From Thermacetogenium phaeum DSM 12270 (GTDB lineage Bacteria > Bacillota > DSM-12270 > Thermacetogeniales > Thermacetogeniaceae), in assembly GCF_000305935.1 (NCBI RefSeq), contig NC_018870.1:1776001-1840000 (forward strand): a stretch of DNA of 64,000 bases, in the 5' to 3' direction. Shown in pieces: positions 26,018 to 34,376 of this stretch (positions within the stretch are counted from its first letter, which is position 1; every line of letters starts with the position of its first letter). Both the position numbers and the translations under genes were made by a program. Under the pieces are notes generated by a model that was not told the origin of the DNA, did not search any database, and saw nothing but the letters and a program-made list of their open reading frames with translations.

Positions 26018-27305
26018 CGGTATTCCCCCCCATGACCTGGTTCATGTTGCGCACGGCACACATTTTGCCGCACATGGTACAGGTGCTCTTATCTTGCGGG
26101 AGGGACTCCTCCCGGTAACGCCTGGCCTTTTCCGGATCCAGGGCCAGCTCAAACATTCTCTCCCAGTCCAGGCTGCGCCTGGCCGCGCTCATCTCGTCAT
26201 CCCACCGGCGCGCCCCGGGCACCCCTTTGGCTATATCGGCGGCGTGAGCGGCGATGCGGGAGGCAATGATCCCCTCCTTCACATCATCCAAGGTGGGGAG
26301 ACGCAGGTGCTCCGCCGGGGTGACATAGCAGAGAAAATCAGCTCCACTGGCGGCAGCAAGCGCACCACCGATGGCGGCGGTGATGTGGTCGTACCCCGGA
26401 GCAATATCGGTCACCAGCGGCCCCAGGACGTAAAAGGGCGCACCGTGGCACAGCTTTTTCTCCAGCAGCATGTTGGACGCAATTTCGTTGAGGGGCATAT
26501 GGCCCGGCCCCTCGATCATCACCTGAACATCCTTTTCCCAGGCCCTTTTGGCCAGTTCCCCCATGACGATCAGCTCCTGAATCTGGGAGGAGTCGGTGGC
26601 GTCCTTAACGCTGCCCGGACGGCAGGCATCGCCGAGGCTAATGGTTACGTCATATTCCCTGCAGATGTCCAGGATCTCATCATAATACTCGTAAAAAGGG
26701 TTTTCCTGATCGTTCATTTCCATCCAGGCAAAGAGCAGAGAGCCCCCCCTGGAGACGATATCGGTCAGCCGCTCCCCCTTCTTAAACCTGGCGGCGGTCT
26801 CCCGGTTAATCGCGGCATGGATGGTCATAAAGTCCACCCCGTCCCGGGCGTGTTTCTCCACCAACCCCAGAAACTCCGAGGCGGTGATCTCCCGCAACTC
26901 TTTTTCATAGAAGCCGACGGCGTCGTAAACCGGAACGGTGCCGACGGCCGCCGGGGACATCTCCACAAGCCTGCGCCTGAATTCCTCGGTCTTGCCGTAG
27001 CAGCTCAGGTCCATGATGGCGTCGGCTCCCAGTTCGACGGCCAGCCGTGCCTTCTCCAGCTCTCCTTCAACGTTACAGCAGTCGTTGGATACCCCCAGGT
27101 TGACGTTGATCTTGGTGCGCAGCCCCTGCCCTATACCGCACGCGTCCAGAGATTTATGATTCTTATTTGCCGGAATCACAACCTTGCCCTCGGCCATCAG
27201 CTTCCTCAATCCTTCGGCATCCATCCCCTCCTTCCGGGCGACGATCTCCATCTCCCGGGTAACAACCCCTTTACGGGCGGCTTCCATCTGAGTTGTATAC
27301 TCCAT
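26004..27305 (-). CDS. thiC: Phosphomethylpyrimidine synthase (radical SAM)
   Basis: ThiC rearranges aminoimidazole ribotide to HMP phosphate. The 433-residue protein has [78 protein letters not shown] and [12 protein letters not shown]. Near the C-terminus [12 protein letters not shown] supplies the CX2CX4C cysteines for the [4Fe-4S] cluster. All are complete, and the length fits the short anaerobe form. It lies 3 bases after thiE copy 2 and overlaps the thiamin-binding-protein gene by 14 bases. Confidence 0.98.
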   Translation of the reverse strand: MEYTTQMEAARKGVVTREMEIVARKEGMDAEGLRKLMAEGKVVIPANKNHKSLDACGIGQGLRTKINVNLGVSNDCCNVEGELEKARLAVELGADAIMDLSCYGKTEEFRRRLVEMSPAAVGTVPVYDAVGFYEKELREITASEFLGLVEKHARDGVDFMTIHAAINRETAARFKKGERLTDIVSRGGSLLFAWMEMNDQENPFYEYYDEILDICREYDVTISLGDACRPGSVKDATDSSQIQELIVMGELAKRAWEKDVQVMIEGPGHMPLNEIASNMLLEKKLCHGAPFYVLGPLVTDIAPGYDHITAAIGGALAAASGADFLCYVTPAEHLRLPTLDDVKEGIIASRIAAHAADIAKGVPGARRWDDEMSAARRSLDWERMFELALDPEKARRYREESLPQDKSTCTMCGKMCAVRNMNQVMGGNTGGGR

Positions 27306-27307
27306 AT

Positions 27308-27979
27308 TCAGCCCTCCTGATTTCTGGTTATTGCCTTCATGGCTCTTCTCAGGGACTCCACTTTGGCCTTGATATCAGGAGCCCCCACTATCTCCGTCAC
27401 CATGGCGATGCACCTGGCCCCCCGGCGGGCGACCTCGGCGATGTTGTGCTCCTTGATCCCACCGATGGCCACAAAGGGAAGCCCGATGTTCCGGACGACG
27501 AAATCCAGGTACTCGAGCCCCACCGGGTCGCAAACGTCCTTTTTGGTCCTGGTGGGAAAAATCGGCCCCACCCCGATGTAGTCCACCGCCCCGCAGCTCT
27601 CGGCAGCCCGGGCCTGGGCCGGGGAGTGGGTGGAAAGCCCGATGATCATCCCGTCACCCACAAGCTTTCTCACCTCTTCCGGCGGCAGATCATCCTGTCC
27701 GAGGTGCACTCCATCCGCGCCCACCAGCAGGGCGAGATCCACATCATCATCGACAATGAAGGTGACACCGGCCTCCCCGGTCATCTCCCGGATCTTCAGG
27801 CACTCCAGGTATTTCTCCCGGTCCTTCTTATCCTTTTCCCGGTACTGGATCACCCTGATGCCGGCATCAATCATCCCGGCCACCACTTCGATGTTGGTTC
27901 GTCCCAGGGAGTACTCTTCAGCCGTGATCCCGTAGATGTCCGCCTCCAGCAGGCCGGACAGGCCGCGCCTGGTTACCAT
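27308..27979 (-). CDS. thiE: Thiamin-phosphate synthase paralogue, operon copy 2
   Basis: The start is the ATG at 27979, with AAGGAGGGG 6-7 bases upstream; a longer frame to 28009 overlaps thiF without a ribosome site. The 223-residue TIM barrel has the ThiE/TenI layout: [57 protein letters not shown], and [23 protein letters not shown] with [10 protein letters not shown]. Differences from the copy at 22279 (IVDDDVD for IINDRLD, LYLVTDRG replaced by IYGITAEE) make it the more divergent one. It may be a true ThiE or a TenI-like thiazole aromatase; position between thiF and thiC supports a role in thiazole formation. Confidence 0.88.
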   Translation of the reverse strand: MVTRRGLSGLLEADIYGITAEEYSLGRTNIEVVAGMIDAGIRVIQYREKDKKDREKYLECLKIREMTGEAGVTFIVDDDVDLALLVGADGVHLGQDDLPPEEVRKLVGDGMIIGLSTHSPAQARAAESCGAVDYIGVGPIFPTRTKKDVCDPVGLEYLDFVVRNIGLPFVAIGGIKEHNIAEVARRGARCIAMVTEIVGAPDIKAKVESLRRAMKAITRNQEG

Positions 27980-27992
27980 ACCGTTCCCCTCC

Positions 27993-28655
27993 TTACGGTT
28001 GCTCATCAACAGCGTTATCGAACACGCGCTCTACTTCCCCCAAAAAGTAGCTCAACACCACATCGGCCTGTTTTGCCGCCGCAGTGCACACCCCCGGCGC
28101 CAGGGGAGGGAGATCCGGTCCCACCCCCGATACCAGGTCGCCCACCAGGTAAAAGTTATCCCGGAGGCGGCGGATCCTGATGCCTTCACTTCTCCCCCAG
28201 CCAGCCAGGCCGGAGGCGGCCACCAGGAGCTTCGAGGTATCCAGATAGGCCTCCACAAGCAGCTTCTTGGCTTCAGGGCGGTCGAAGGCTTCCACCACGG
28301 CTTCGCAGCAGGCAAAGAGCTCCTTTACATTCCCGGCATCGATCCTGGCGTGAACGGCCTCGATCTCCAGGTCAGGGTTGACCAGCAGCAGGTTTTCTTT
28401 CAGAGCGTCCACCTTTCTGCGCCCCACCTGGGCAGCAAAGTAAAACTGGCGGTTCAGGTTGCCGTAGTCTACAGCGTCGCAGTCCACGATCCTCAATCTC
28501 TTAAAGCCGCTCCGCACCAGGAAGAGGGCACAGTTGGAACCCAAACCCCCGGCGCCGGCGATGCCGACCTTAACCTGCTGGATCCTGGCGAGCCTCTGCT
28601 CGCCGAGGACCTTGGAAAGAGCATCCTCAAAACCGTTCCTGGCTGCCGCCATCAA
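27993..28655 (-). CDS. thiF: ThiF-type adenylyltransferase for ThiS
   Basis: ThiF adenylates the C-terminal Gly of ThiS so that sulfur can be added. The 220-residue E1-like protein has the nucleotide motif [21 protein letters not shown], the Arg-containing [18 protein letters not shown], and Asp in [12 protein letters not shown]. It lacks the CX2C...CX2C zinc site of longer ThiF/MoeB proteins, as is usual for the short clostridial form. It overlaps thiH by 4 bases. Two Cys near the middle (FACCEAV) could be involved in sulfur handling but this is not shown. Confidence 0.93.
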   Translation of the reverse strand: MMAAARNGFEDALSKVLGEQRLARIQQVKVGIAGAGGLGSNCALFLVRSGFKRLRIVDCDAVDYGNLNRQFYFAAQVGRRKVDALKENLLLVNPDLEIEAVHARIDAGNVKELFACCEAVVEAFDRPEAKKLLVEAYLDTSKLLVAASGLAGWGRSEGIRIRRLRDNFYLVGDLVSGVGPDLPPLAPGVCTAAAKQADVVLSYFLGEVERVFDNAVDEQP

Positions 28656-29755
28656 ACCATCTGCCAGTCCTTATAGACCGGCTGATAACCCTGGGAATAG
28701 ATCATTGCCGCCATCTCGGCCACACTGCGCCCGTCGGAGATTTCGAACTGTCCGACGGCTTCGGGGTGGGAACGGCCGCCTACCGCCGTATTGGACCCCG
28801 CGGACATCTTGGTTACCCCGAGCCTGACGAGATTGTCCCGCAGTTCCGCCCGCTCCCTGCTGGATATGGTCACTCCACCCCTTGGCATGAACAGCCTGAA
28901 GGCCAGGATGTACTGCACCAAATTCCTGTCGGTGATCTTCACCGGGGGTTCAAATCCCCCCAGCTCCGGCCGCATGCGGGGCGGGGAGATGCTGATCTCC
29001 ACCCCCGGATAGGCCCTCTGGAGGTAGTCAGCATGCAGCCCTGTGAAAAAGGCCTCGGTCCTCCATTCATGCAATCCCAGCAGCGCCCCGATGTTCACCG
29101 TCCTCATCCCCGCCCGGCAGGCTCGCTCGGGGGCCTCCAGGCGGTAGCGGTAATTCCGCTTCGGCCCTGCGGGATGCAGCCTGGCGTAGACCTCCTCGTC
29201 ATACACCTCCTGGTACATGCAGAACCCATCCACTCCGGCATCGACCAGCTCCCGGTACTCTTCCTCCTCCAGGGGGTAGACCTCGATCCCGATGGAGGTG
29301 AAGTATTTCTTTAAGATCTCAACGCACTCCATGCTGTAGGAGACCGGGGACTTGCTCCTGGACTCCCCTGTGAGGAGAAGGATGTGCTTCAAGCCGGTGG
29401 CGGCGATGATCCTGGCCTCTTCCTCCACCTCCGCCGGGGTGAGCTTCTTCCGCTCCAGCCTATTGGTGGCCTTAAACCCGCAGTAGAGGCACTGGTTGGT
29501 GCAGTAGTTGGCCACATAGATGGGTGTGAAAAGCAGGATCACCCTCCCGAAATGCTGCACGGTGAGGCGGTGCGCTTTTTGGGCGATCTCCTCAAGGTGC
29601 GCCTCGGCTCTAGGTGACAGCAGGGTCAGGTAGTCCAGCGGCGTGAGGCGGTCCTTGTTGATTGCCCTCCTGACATCGGCATCGGTAACCTGCTCGAAGA
29701 AAGCGTCAAAATCAAAATTTTCGTACTTTTTTCGTTCCTCGTAAAAGCTCATCAC
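28652..29755 (-). CDS. thiH: Dehydroglycine synthase (radical SAM tyrosine lyase)
   Basis: ThiH cleaves tyrosine to dehydroglycine for the thiazole ring, the anaerobic route. The 367-residue protein has the radical SAM motif in [19 protein letters not shown] (CX3CX2C), followed by [35 protein letters not shown], and a conserved C-terminal segment CX? replaced by [16 protein letters not shown]. Length agrees with the family. A GTG/ATG pair at 29755/29752 offers the start. It sits between thiG and thiF with 13- and 4-base spacing. Confidence 0.97.
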   Translation of the reverse strand: MMSFYEERKKYENFDFDAFFEQVTDADVRRAINKDRLTPLDYLTLLSPRAEAHLEEIAQKAHRLTVQHFGRVILLFTPIYVANYCTNQCLYCGFKATNRLERKKLTPAEVEEEARIIAATGLKHILLLTGESRSKSPVSYSMECVEILKKYFTSIGIEVYPLEEEEYRELVDAGVDGFCMYQEVYDEEVYARLHPAGPKRNYRYRLEAPERACRAGMRTVNIGALLGLHEWRTEAFFTGLHADYLQRAYPGVEISISPPRMRPELGGFEPPVKITDRNLVQYILAFRLFMPRGGVTISSRERAELRDNLVRLGVTKMSAGSNTAVGGRSHPEAVGQFEISDGRSVAEMAAMIYSQGYQPVYKDWQMV

Positions 29756-29768
29756 CTGTCCCCCCTGC

Positions 29769-30539
29769 TCAATCCCTCAAAAACCCTGTCAGGGGTGACG
29801 ACGCCCTGGCATACTCCACACTTTCCCCCGGCCCCGCCAGATAGGCGAGCCTCCCGGCCGCAACGGCCAGGCTGAAGGCCCGGGCCATGGCCACCGGGTC
29901 CCCGGCCGTGGCGATAGCGGTGTTCACCAGAACTGCTGCCGCTCCCATTTCCATGGCCTCCGCCGCCTCCGAGGGCCGCCCCAGCCCGGCGTCCACGATG
30001 ATGGGAAGGGGTATTTCGTCTATTAATATTCTTATAAGCTCCCTGGTTCTAAGCCCGCGGTTGCTCCCTATAGGTGCTCCCAGGGGCATCACCGCCGCCG
30101 CTCCAGCTTCCACCAGCTTTTCGGCCACCATCAGGTCCGGGCTCATATAGGGCAGGACCACAAATCCCTCTCCCGCCAGAATCTCCGTGGCCTTGATGGT
30201 TTCGTAGTTATCGGGAAGGAGGTATCTGTTGTCCGAAATAACCTCGATTTTGACCCAGTTGCCGCAGCCCGCCGCTCTGGCCAGCCTAGCGATCCTCACC
30301 GCCTCCTGAGCGTTCCTGGCACCGGAGGTGTTCGGCATCATGATACAGTCCTCGGGGATATAGGCGGCTATATTTTCCTGCTCAAATTCCATGTCCACCC
30401 GCCTCAGAGCCACGGTCACCACCTGCACGCCTGCGGCTCTGACCGCCTCAGGAATCAGGCGGTTTGAAGAAAACTTGCCGGTTCCCAGAAAAAGGCGGTT
30501 GGTAATCTGCCTTCCCCCGATCTCCAAGACATCCACCAC
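29769..30539 (-). CDS. thiG: Thiazole synthase
   Basis: ThiG joins deoxyxylulose phosphate, dehydroglycine and ThiS-thiocarboxylate to form the thiazole phosphate. The 256-residue TIM barrel has [23 protein letters not shown], the [18 protein letters not shown] segment, the Schiff-base Lys in [10 protein letters not shown], and the phosphate loop [20 protein letters not shown]. Complete and typical. It follows thiS by 4 bases. Confidence 0.98.
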   Translation of the reverse strand: MVDVLEIGGRQITNRLFLGTGKFSSNRLIPEAVRAAGVQVVTVALRRVDMEFEQENIAAYIPEDCIMMPNTSGARNAQEAVRIARLARAAGCGNWVKIEVISDNRYLLPDNYETIKATEILAGEGFVVLPYMSPDLMVAEKLVEAGAAAVMPLGAPIGSNRGLRTRELIRILIDEIPLPIIVDAGLGRPSEAAEAMEMGAAAVLVNTAIATAGDPVAMARAFSLAVAAGRLAYLAGPGESVEYARASSPLTGFLRD

Positions 30540-30543
30540 TTTT

Positions 30544-30744
30544 TCATCCTCCCTCTACGAATCTCAGAATCTCAACACGGTCGTTTTCTTTGAGCATGAT
30601 CCCGTCCCAGCGCTCCTTCTGAACCAGGTTGTAGTTGTGTTCCACGATGATCGTATCGGGATTGAGCCTCCTTTGGGCAACTAGCCCGGATAGGGTGAGG
30701 CCGTCCGGGACATCGGTTGCTTTGCCGTTCACGTAGATATTCAA
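30544..30744 (-). CDS. thiS: Sulfur carrier protein ThiS
   Basis: The 66-residue ubiquitin-like protein ends in the Gly-Gly (FVEGG) that is adenylated by ThiF and turned into a thiocarboxylate. The beta-grasp pattern [20 protein letters not shown] and [12 protein letters not shown] is clear. The start is a TTG at 30744 with GGGAGGG 6-7 bases upstream. Confidence 0.95.
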   Translation of the reverse strand: MNIYVNGKATDVPDGLTLSGLVAQRRLNPDTIIVEHNYNLVQKERWDGIMLKENDRVEILRFVEGG

Positions 30745-30788
30745 GACAGTTCCCTCCCAAAACCGGCTTTCTTTTGAGAATTTATCGG

Positions 30789-31820
30789 CTAGTCATCTTT
30801 CTGAGACAGGGCGCTGAAAAAGGCTTCCCAGAATCGGTCGACAGGAGGCGGCAGGAGCTTCCGCTTCCGCCCGCCGTCCTCAATCCAGTAACGCCCCTCT
30901 TCCAGCGGTACTACCTGCCCGATTTCGGCAGCCGGGATTCCGGCCCGTTCAAAACCCTGCAGCAGTTCTCCGGTTTTGTCCGAGCCACAGGTCAGAACCA
31001 GCGTCCCTTCGCTGATCACCTGAAAAGGGTTCAGCTTAAAGAAATCGCAGATGGCCCTGACATCGTCCGGTACGGGCACCTTATCCCTCTCGATCCGCAA
31101 GCCCACCCCAGAGGCTTCGGCGATCTCCCAGAGCCCGCGCTCCAGGCCGCCCTCGGTAGCGTCATGCATGGCATGGACTCCTCCAACGTCGGTAGCCGTG
31201 GCTGCATCGGCTACCACCGACATCTCCCGTAACCTTAGCCTCGCCCGTTCTACCAGGTGGCCGGAAATGCCGGCAGCCAGCAATTTATCGCCAAACTCAC
31301 TGGCCAGCACACCTGCCGCTTCAATGGCCACCCCTTTGGTTACGATCACGGCATCGCCAACCTGCGCCCCGGCAGGGGTAACAAAATCCCGTCCCAGCCC
31401 CCAGACGGTGATTCCGCCAATGGTCGGCACTGTTACCGAACTGTAGTAACCCGTATGCCCACCGACGATAGTAATGCCCAGTTCCCCGGCGGTTTCGCTG
31501 ATGCTGCGGACAAGTGCCTCTATATAATCATCGGGGGTTCCTGGAGGCAACAGCAGCGAATAGGTCATGAACTGCGGTTTAATCCCCGTAACGGCCACAT
31601 CGCTGGCACCGATGTGCACGGTGATCCAGCCGAAATCCCCGGGGGTTGTCGTGGGCCCCGGGAAAATCGGGTCCTCGGCGATGGCCATGTACTCATCTCC
31701 GATCTTGACGATCGCGGCATCCACTCCCATCCGGGGGCCGACAATCACCTGCGGTTTCGCGGCCCCTGTGTGCGGCAGAATTGCCCTGCGGAACAAGTCG
31801 TCGTTTATCTTACCGATCAT
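30789..31820 (-). CDS. AIR-synthase-related (HypE/ThiL superfamily) protein, first gene of the thiamin operon
   Basis: The 343-residue protein has the PurM-type layout: N-terminal domain with RMGVDAAIVKIGDEYMAIAEDP, HIGASDVAVTGIKPQFMTYSLLLP and IVGGHTGYYSS, then the Gly-rich C-terminal domain (GDAVIVTKGVAIEAAGVLA, MHDATEGGLERGLWEIAEAS). It resembles HypE/COG0309-like ATP-binding proteins more than ThiL, whose GDDAA motif is here GVDAA. Because it leads a TPP-controlled operon that has no recognisable thiL, a thiamin-phosphate kinase role is a reasonable hypothesis. The ATG at 31820 has AGGGAGTG 6-7 bases upstream. It starts about 80 bases after the attenuator. Confidence 0.85.
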   Translation of the reverse strand: MIGKINDDLFRRAILPHTGAAKPQVIVGPRMGVDAAIVKIGDEYMAIAEDPIFPGPTTTPGDFGWITVHIGASDVAVTGIKPQFMTYSLLLPPGTPDDYIEALVRSISETAGELGITIVGGHTGYYSSVTVPTIGGITVWGLGRDFVTPAGAQVGDAVIVTKGVAIEAAGVLASEFGDKLLAAGISGHLVERARLRLREMSVVADAATATDVGGVHAMHDATEGGLERGLWEIAEASGVGLRIERDKVPVPDDVRAICDFFKLNPFQVISEGTLVLTCGSDKTGELLQGFERAGIPAAEIGQVVPLEEGRYWIEDGGRKRKLLPPPVDRFWEAFFSALSQKDD

Positions 31821-31901
31821 CCCGTTCACTCCCTGTTATTGCTTTGCTTTTCTCTTGCTTGCTCAACTTCCAACGGACGCCAAACCCGCTTATTGGGAAA
31901 C

Positions 31902-31933
31902 AAAAAAGCACTCCCCAGCAAAGAGAGCGCTCA
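31902..31933 (-). terminator. Riboswitch-controlled attenuator of the thiamin operon
   Basis: On the minus strand AGCGCTCTC and GGGAGTGCT pair over 9 bp (two G-T) with loop TTTGCTG, followed by six T. It lies about 25 bases after the TPP aptamer and before the first gene, as expected for transcriptional control. Confidence 0.88.
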
Positions 31934-31954
31934 CAAGAAATCTGACACTATATC

Positions 31955-32036
31955 ACATCCCTTCGCTGGCATTACCCAGATCAGGTTCAAAGGGTTGGCG
32001 GTTTCCCGCCTCTCAGCCTTTCGGCACCCCCGTTTT
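31955..32036 (-). promoter_or_regulatory. TPP riboswitch (THI element)
   Basis: The minus strand has the conserved aptamer parts in order: GGGGGTGCCGAAAGGCTGAGA, a P3 hairpin GGCGG/CCGCC, ACCCTTTGAACCTGATCTGG, GTAATGCCAGCGAAGGGA. It precedes an attenuator and the 14-gene thiamin operon, so TPP binding should switch transcription off. Confidence 0.97.
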
Positions 32037-32046
32037 TTCATTAGTT

Positions 32047-32077
32047 ATATTATTTATCTAGAGCAACGCTCTGTCAA
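32047..32077 (-). promoter_or_regulatory. Promoter of the thiamin operon
   Basis: On the minus strand TTGACA (32072-32077) is followed by AATAAT after 16 bases or TAATAT after 19. The TPP aptamer begins about 10 bases further on. Confidence 0.65.
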
Positions 32078-32318
32078 GGAGTGCATTTATTACCGGAAAG
32101 GGAGGACGGGTAGCGCGCCCCCCTTTATCCGGCAGCCTTTTCGCTCCCATTCTAGCTTTAATTAAAGACTGACCCACCACAGTTCACGCCCTCCGAAACG
32201 AACCCAGCCTGCCAGGCCCCCGGCAGCATGAATGTACCGCTCACCGCCATCATGCCGGGATCTGCCGGACATTTAATGATCGACCGGTAACACTTAACAC
32301 CCTTCGCCGATAACGATA
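32078..32318. other. Intergenic between MFS gene and thiamin promoter
   Basis: No coding frame I would defend. The short frames on both strands lack ribosome sites. Confidence 0.4.
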
Positions 32319-33533
32319 TCAGATGCGGGACGATACCACCTCGACCTCCTGATTCATCCGGGCCAGCTCCTTTCTGCCGGGGAGCAACAGCGTCAATAGC
32401 AGCCCGAACACCGGGAAAATAATCATCGCATGAAAAGCTGCCGGCAGGCCCCAATGGTCGGCGACCCACCCCAGCAAAGTGGTTCCGACGCCGCCCATCC
32501 CGATCCCAAAACCCAACGTCAGGCCTGAGGCAAGCCCGACATTATGGGGCAGGAGTTCCTGGCCGAAAACCACCGTCACAGCAAAGGTGGATACGACGGC
32601 ACACCCGGTCAAGGCCACTACAGTTATTAACCAAAAACCCTTTAAGTGGCTCAACAGGTATAAGAGAGGGATAAGCAGCGCCATCGAGAGCATGATCATC
32701 GTTTTCAACCCCCAGCGGTCGGCAAGGCGGCCGCCGATAAGCGTTCCCACAGCCCCTGCCAGAAGAAACAGTGAAACCACCGCTGCTGCGTAGGTGTTGG
32801 TGTGATGCAGGTAACGAACGTAATACTGGGGCAGAAAAGTGACGATTCCCAGATGAATCCAGGAACGCAGGATGATCACCAGAACCAGAATGAAAACCGG
32901 TAAAAGGTACTTCCAACCCCTGCCCAACCCCTTCTTCGAGGAGCGGTTGCGGGGATTGTTGACATCAGGCATCGATTCGCCGGTTTGAGTGCGATTGATA
33001 GCAGACAGATTGAGCCAAAGGAGCAGAGCCATAACCCCACTTAACACCAAAAACCCTACCGTCCCCTTAAGCCCCGCCAGCTTATAAAACAAACCGGCCA
33101 ATAACGGTCCGGCCGCGAAGCCGAAATTGCCCCCCACCGAAAAAAGAGACATCCCCGAGGCCTTGCGCTCTCCGCTGGCAAACCGGGCGAACTTAGAACC
33201 CTCGGGATGGTAGGCAGCAACTCCTAATCCGCTGACGAGAACGGCCAACAGCAGAGGCAAATAGCCGATGGTGAAGCCGGTGACGGCCATACCCAATCCC
33301 GCCAAGAGGCAGCCCACGGGCAGCAGCCAGGCCGCCCTGAAACGGTCGCTGAAAACACCGAAGAGCGGCTGGATAACCGAAGAACTGAGGTTGAAAGCGA
33401 GCATCGCCGCACCTACCTGGAGCTGGCTGAAATGCGCAAAGAATGTCAGAATGACGGAAAGCGCTCCCTGGTTGATGTCGGTAACGGCATGTCCTGTCCC
33501 CAACAGTCCGAGCAGTTTTTTGTTCATTTTCAT
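32319..33533 (-). CDS. MFS exporter of the fosmidomycin-resistance (Fsr) type
   Basis: The start is the ATG at 33533, after AAGGGG; frames further upstream have no ribosome site. The 404-residue protein has 12 predicted membrane helices, beginning GLLGTGHAVTDINQGALSVIL, with the MFS loop motif FGVFSDRFRAAWLLP and a second-half equivalent GGRLADRWGLKTM. The HxxTDxNQG start and YHPEGSKFARFASGERKASGM are typical of Fsr-like proteins, which export fosmidomycin and possibly other small molecules. It is monocistronic and divergent from the leader of the trmO-ABC unit. Confidence 0.88.
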   Translation of the reverse strand: MKMNKKLLGLLGTGHAVTDINQGALSVILTFFAHFSQLQVGAAMLAFNLSSSVIQPLFGVFSDRFRAAWLLPVGCLLAGLGMAVTGFTIGYLPLLLAVLVSGLGVAAYHPEGSKFARFASGERKASGMSLFSVGGNFGFAAGPLLAGLFYKLAGLKGTVGFLVLSGVMALLLWLNLSAINRTQTGESMPDVNNPRNRSSKKGLGRGWKYLLPVFILVLVIILRSWIHLGIVTFLPQYYVRYLHHTNTYAAAVVSLFLLAGAVGTLIGGRLADRWGLKTMIMLSMALLIPLLYLLSHLKGFWLITVVALTGCAVVSTFAVTVVFGQELLPHNVGLASGLTLGFGIGMGGVGTTLLGWVADHWGLPAAFHAMIIFPVFGLLLTLLLPGRKELARMNQEVEVVSSRI

Positions 33534-33639
33534 GATGGTCGTCCCCTTCTGTGTTTTTTTCTTCTTTTGGAAAGCAGCGGCTACTGAACAAGTATAACAG
33601 AAAATCAATTCAATGAAGAAGCCGAACCCCTTGGGGTCA

Positions 33640-33888
33640 ACCGGCCGGTCTTTTTGCTATAAGAAGAAGAAAATGTAGTAATTCAAAGGAGGAATTATCA
33701 AAGTTCTGTAGAATAAGTCTCTAAGTAAAAAATGACGAACTTGGTGAAGCCTCTTTAAGATTAATTAACAAGAGAAAGCAGAAATGTAACGGCGCCACGA
33801 AGGTGCGAAATCTTCCAGAAGGAAGAGCCTTGGTGGTTTTTTTATTTTATCAGGGTAGCGATGCGCTCGTTTCAGGAGGTGAATCCAT
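33640..33888 (+). promoter_or_regulatory. Structured leader upstream of trmO-ABC transporter, unidentified
   Basis: The roughly 200 bases before trmO hold small hairpins (TTC-TGTA-GAA at 33702-33711), a perfect Shine-Dalgarno-like AAAGGAGG (33685-33692) with no ATG/GTG/TTG in position, and then a strong terminator at 33795-33849. The geometry is that of an attenuated leader or riboswitch, but I could not match it to a class I know (not TPP, SAM-I, cobalamin, guanidine-I, fluoride, glutamine or Moco by eye). Confidence 0.45.
33795..33849 (+). terminator. Attenuator-like terminator before trmO
   Basis: CCACGAAGG and CCTTGGTGG pair (one mismatch) around an inner hairpin CTTCC-AGAA-GGAAG, and are followed by TTTTTTTATTTT. 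It lies 40 bases before the trmO start in the transcribed leader, so conditional readthrough is likely. Confidence 0.75.
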
Positions 33889-34332
33889 TTGGAACTGGTG
33901 CCTGTCGGCGTGGTGCACAGCCCTTATCGAGAAAAGTCGGAAGCTCCTTTTCAGGGGCGTTTCTCCGAGGAAACCGTAGAACTGGAAATCTACCCCCGCT
34001 TTGCCGACGCCCTCAAGGATGTGGAAATGGCCGATTATCTGATCGTCCTCTACTGGTGCCATCAGGTAAAGCGGGATGTTCTGCAGACGAAGACACCGTG
34101 GGGCCCGGAACTGCGAGGCGTTTTTGCCTGCCGCTCCCCGGCCCGCCCCAATCCTATCGCTTTCTGTGTTGCCAAACTCCTGAAGAGAGATGGCAACCGA
34201 CTGCTGGTGCGGGGGGTTGAAGCAATCGACGGCAGCCCTCTGCTAGATATCAAGCCCTACTCATCCGAAATTGACAGCGTTGCCAATGCCCGCATCGGCT
34301 GGCTCAACAAAAGCGTTTTTCCGGTAAAGTGA
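33889..34332 (+). CDS. trmO: TrmO-family tRNA methyltransferase (TsaA/UPF0066)
   Basis: E. coli TrmO methylates N6 of threonylcarbamoyl-A37 in some tRNAs with SAM. The 147-residue protein is the single-domain form: PVGVVHSPYREKSEAPFQG, a DYLIVLYWCH core, and the signature GVFACRSPARPNPIAFCVAKLL with LDIKPYSSEID. The start is a TTG at 33889 with AGGAGGTG 5-6 bases upstream. Clostridial and archaeal homologues often sit near metal or cofactor transport genes, and here the gene leads an ABC transporter operon behind a leader RNA, so the cellular role may not be tRNA modification alone. Confidence 0.88.
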   Translation: MELVPVGVVHSPYREKSEAPFQGRFSEETVELEIYPRFADALKDVEMADYLIVLYWCHQVKRDVLQTKTPWGPELRGVFACRSPARPNPIAFCVAKLLKRDGNRLLVRGVEAIDGSPLLDIKPYSSEIDSVANARIGWLNKSVFPVK

Positions 34333-34376
34333 CCCTTTCAGAATATCCATCATTTCGATAAAAGGAGGGAAAATTC

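Noticed and set aside
33640..33850. A known riboswitch class before trmO
   Set aside because: I compared by eye with TPP, SAM-I, guanidine-I, fluoride, glutamine, THF, c-di-GMP and Moco consensus motifs and found no convincing match, so it is reported only as an unidentified leader.
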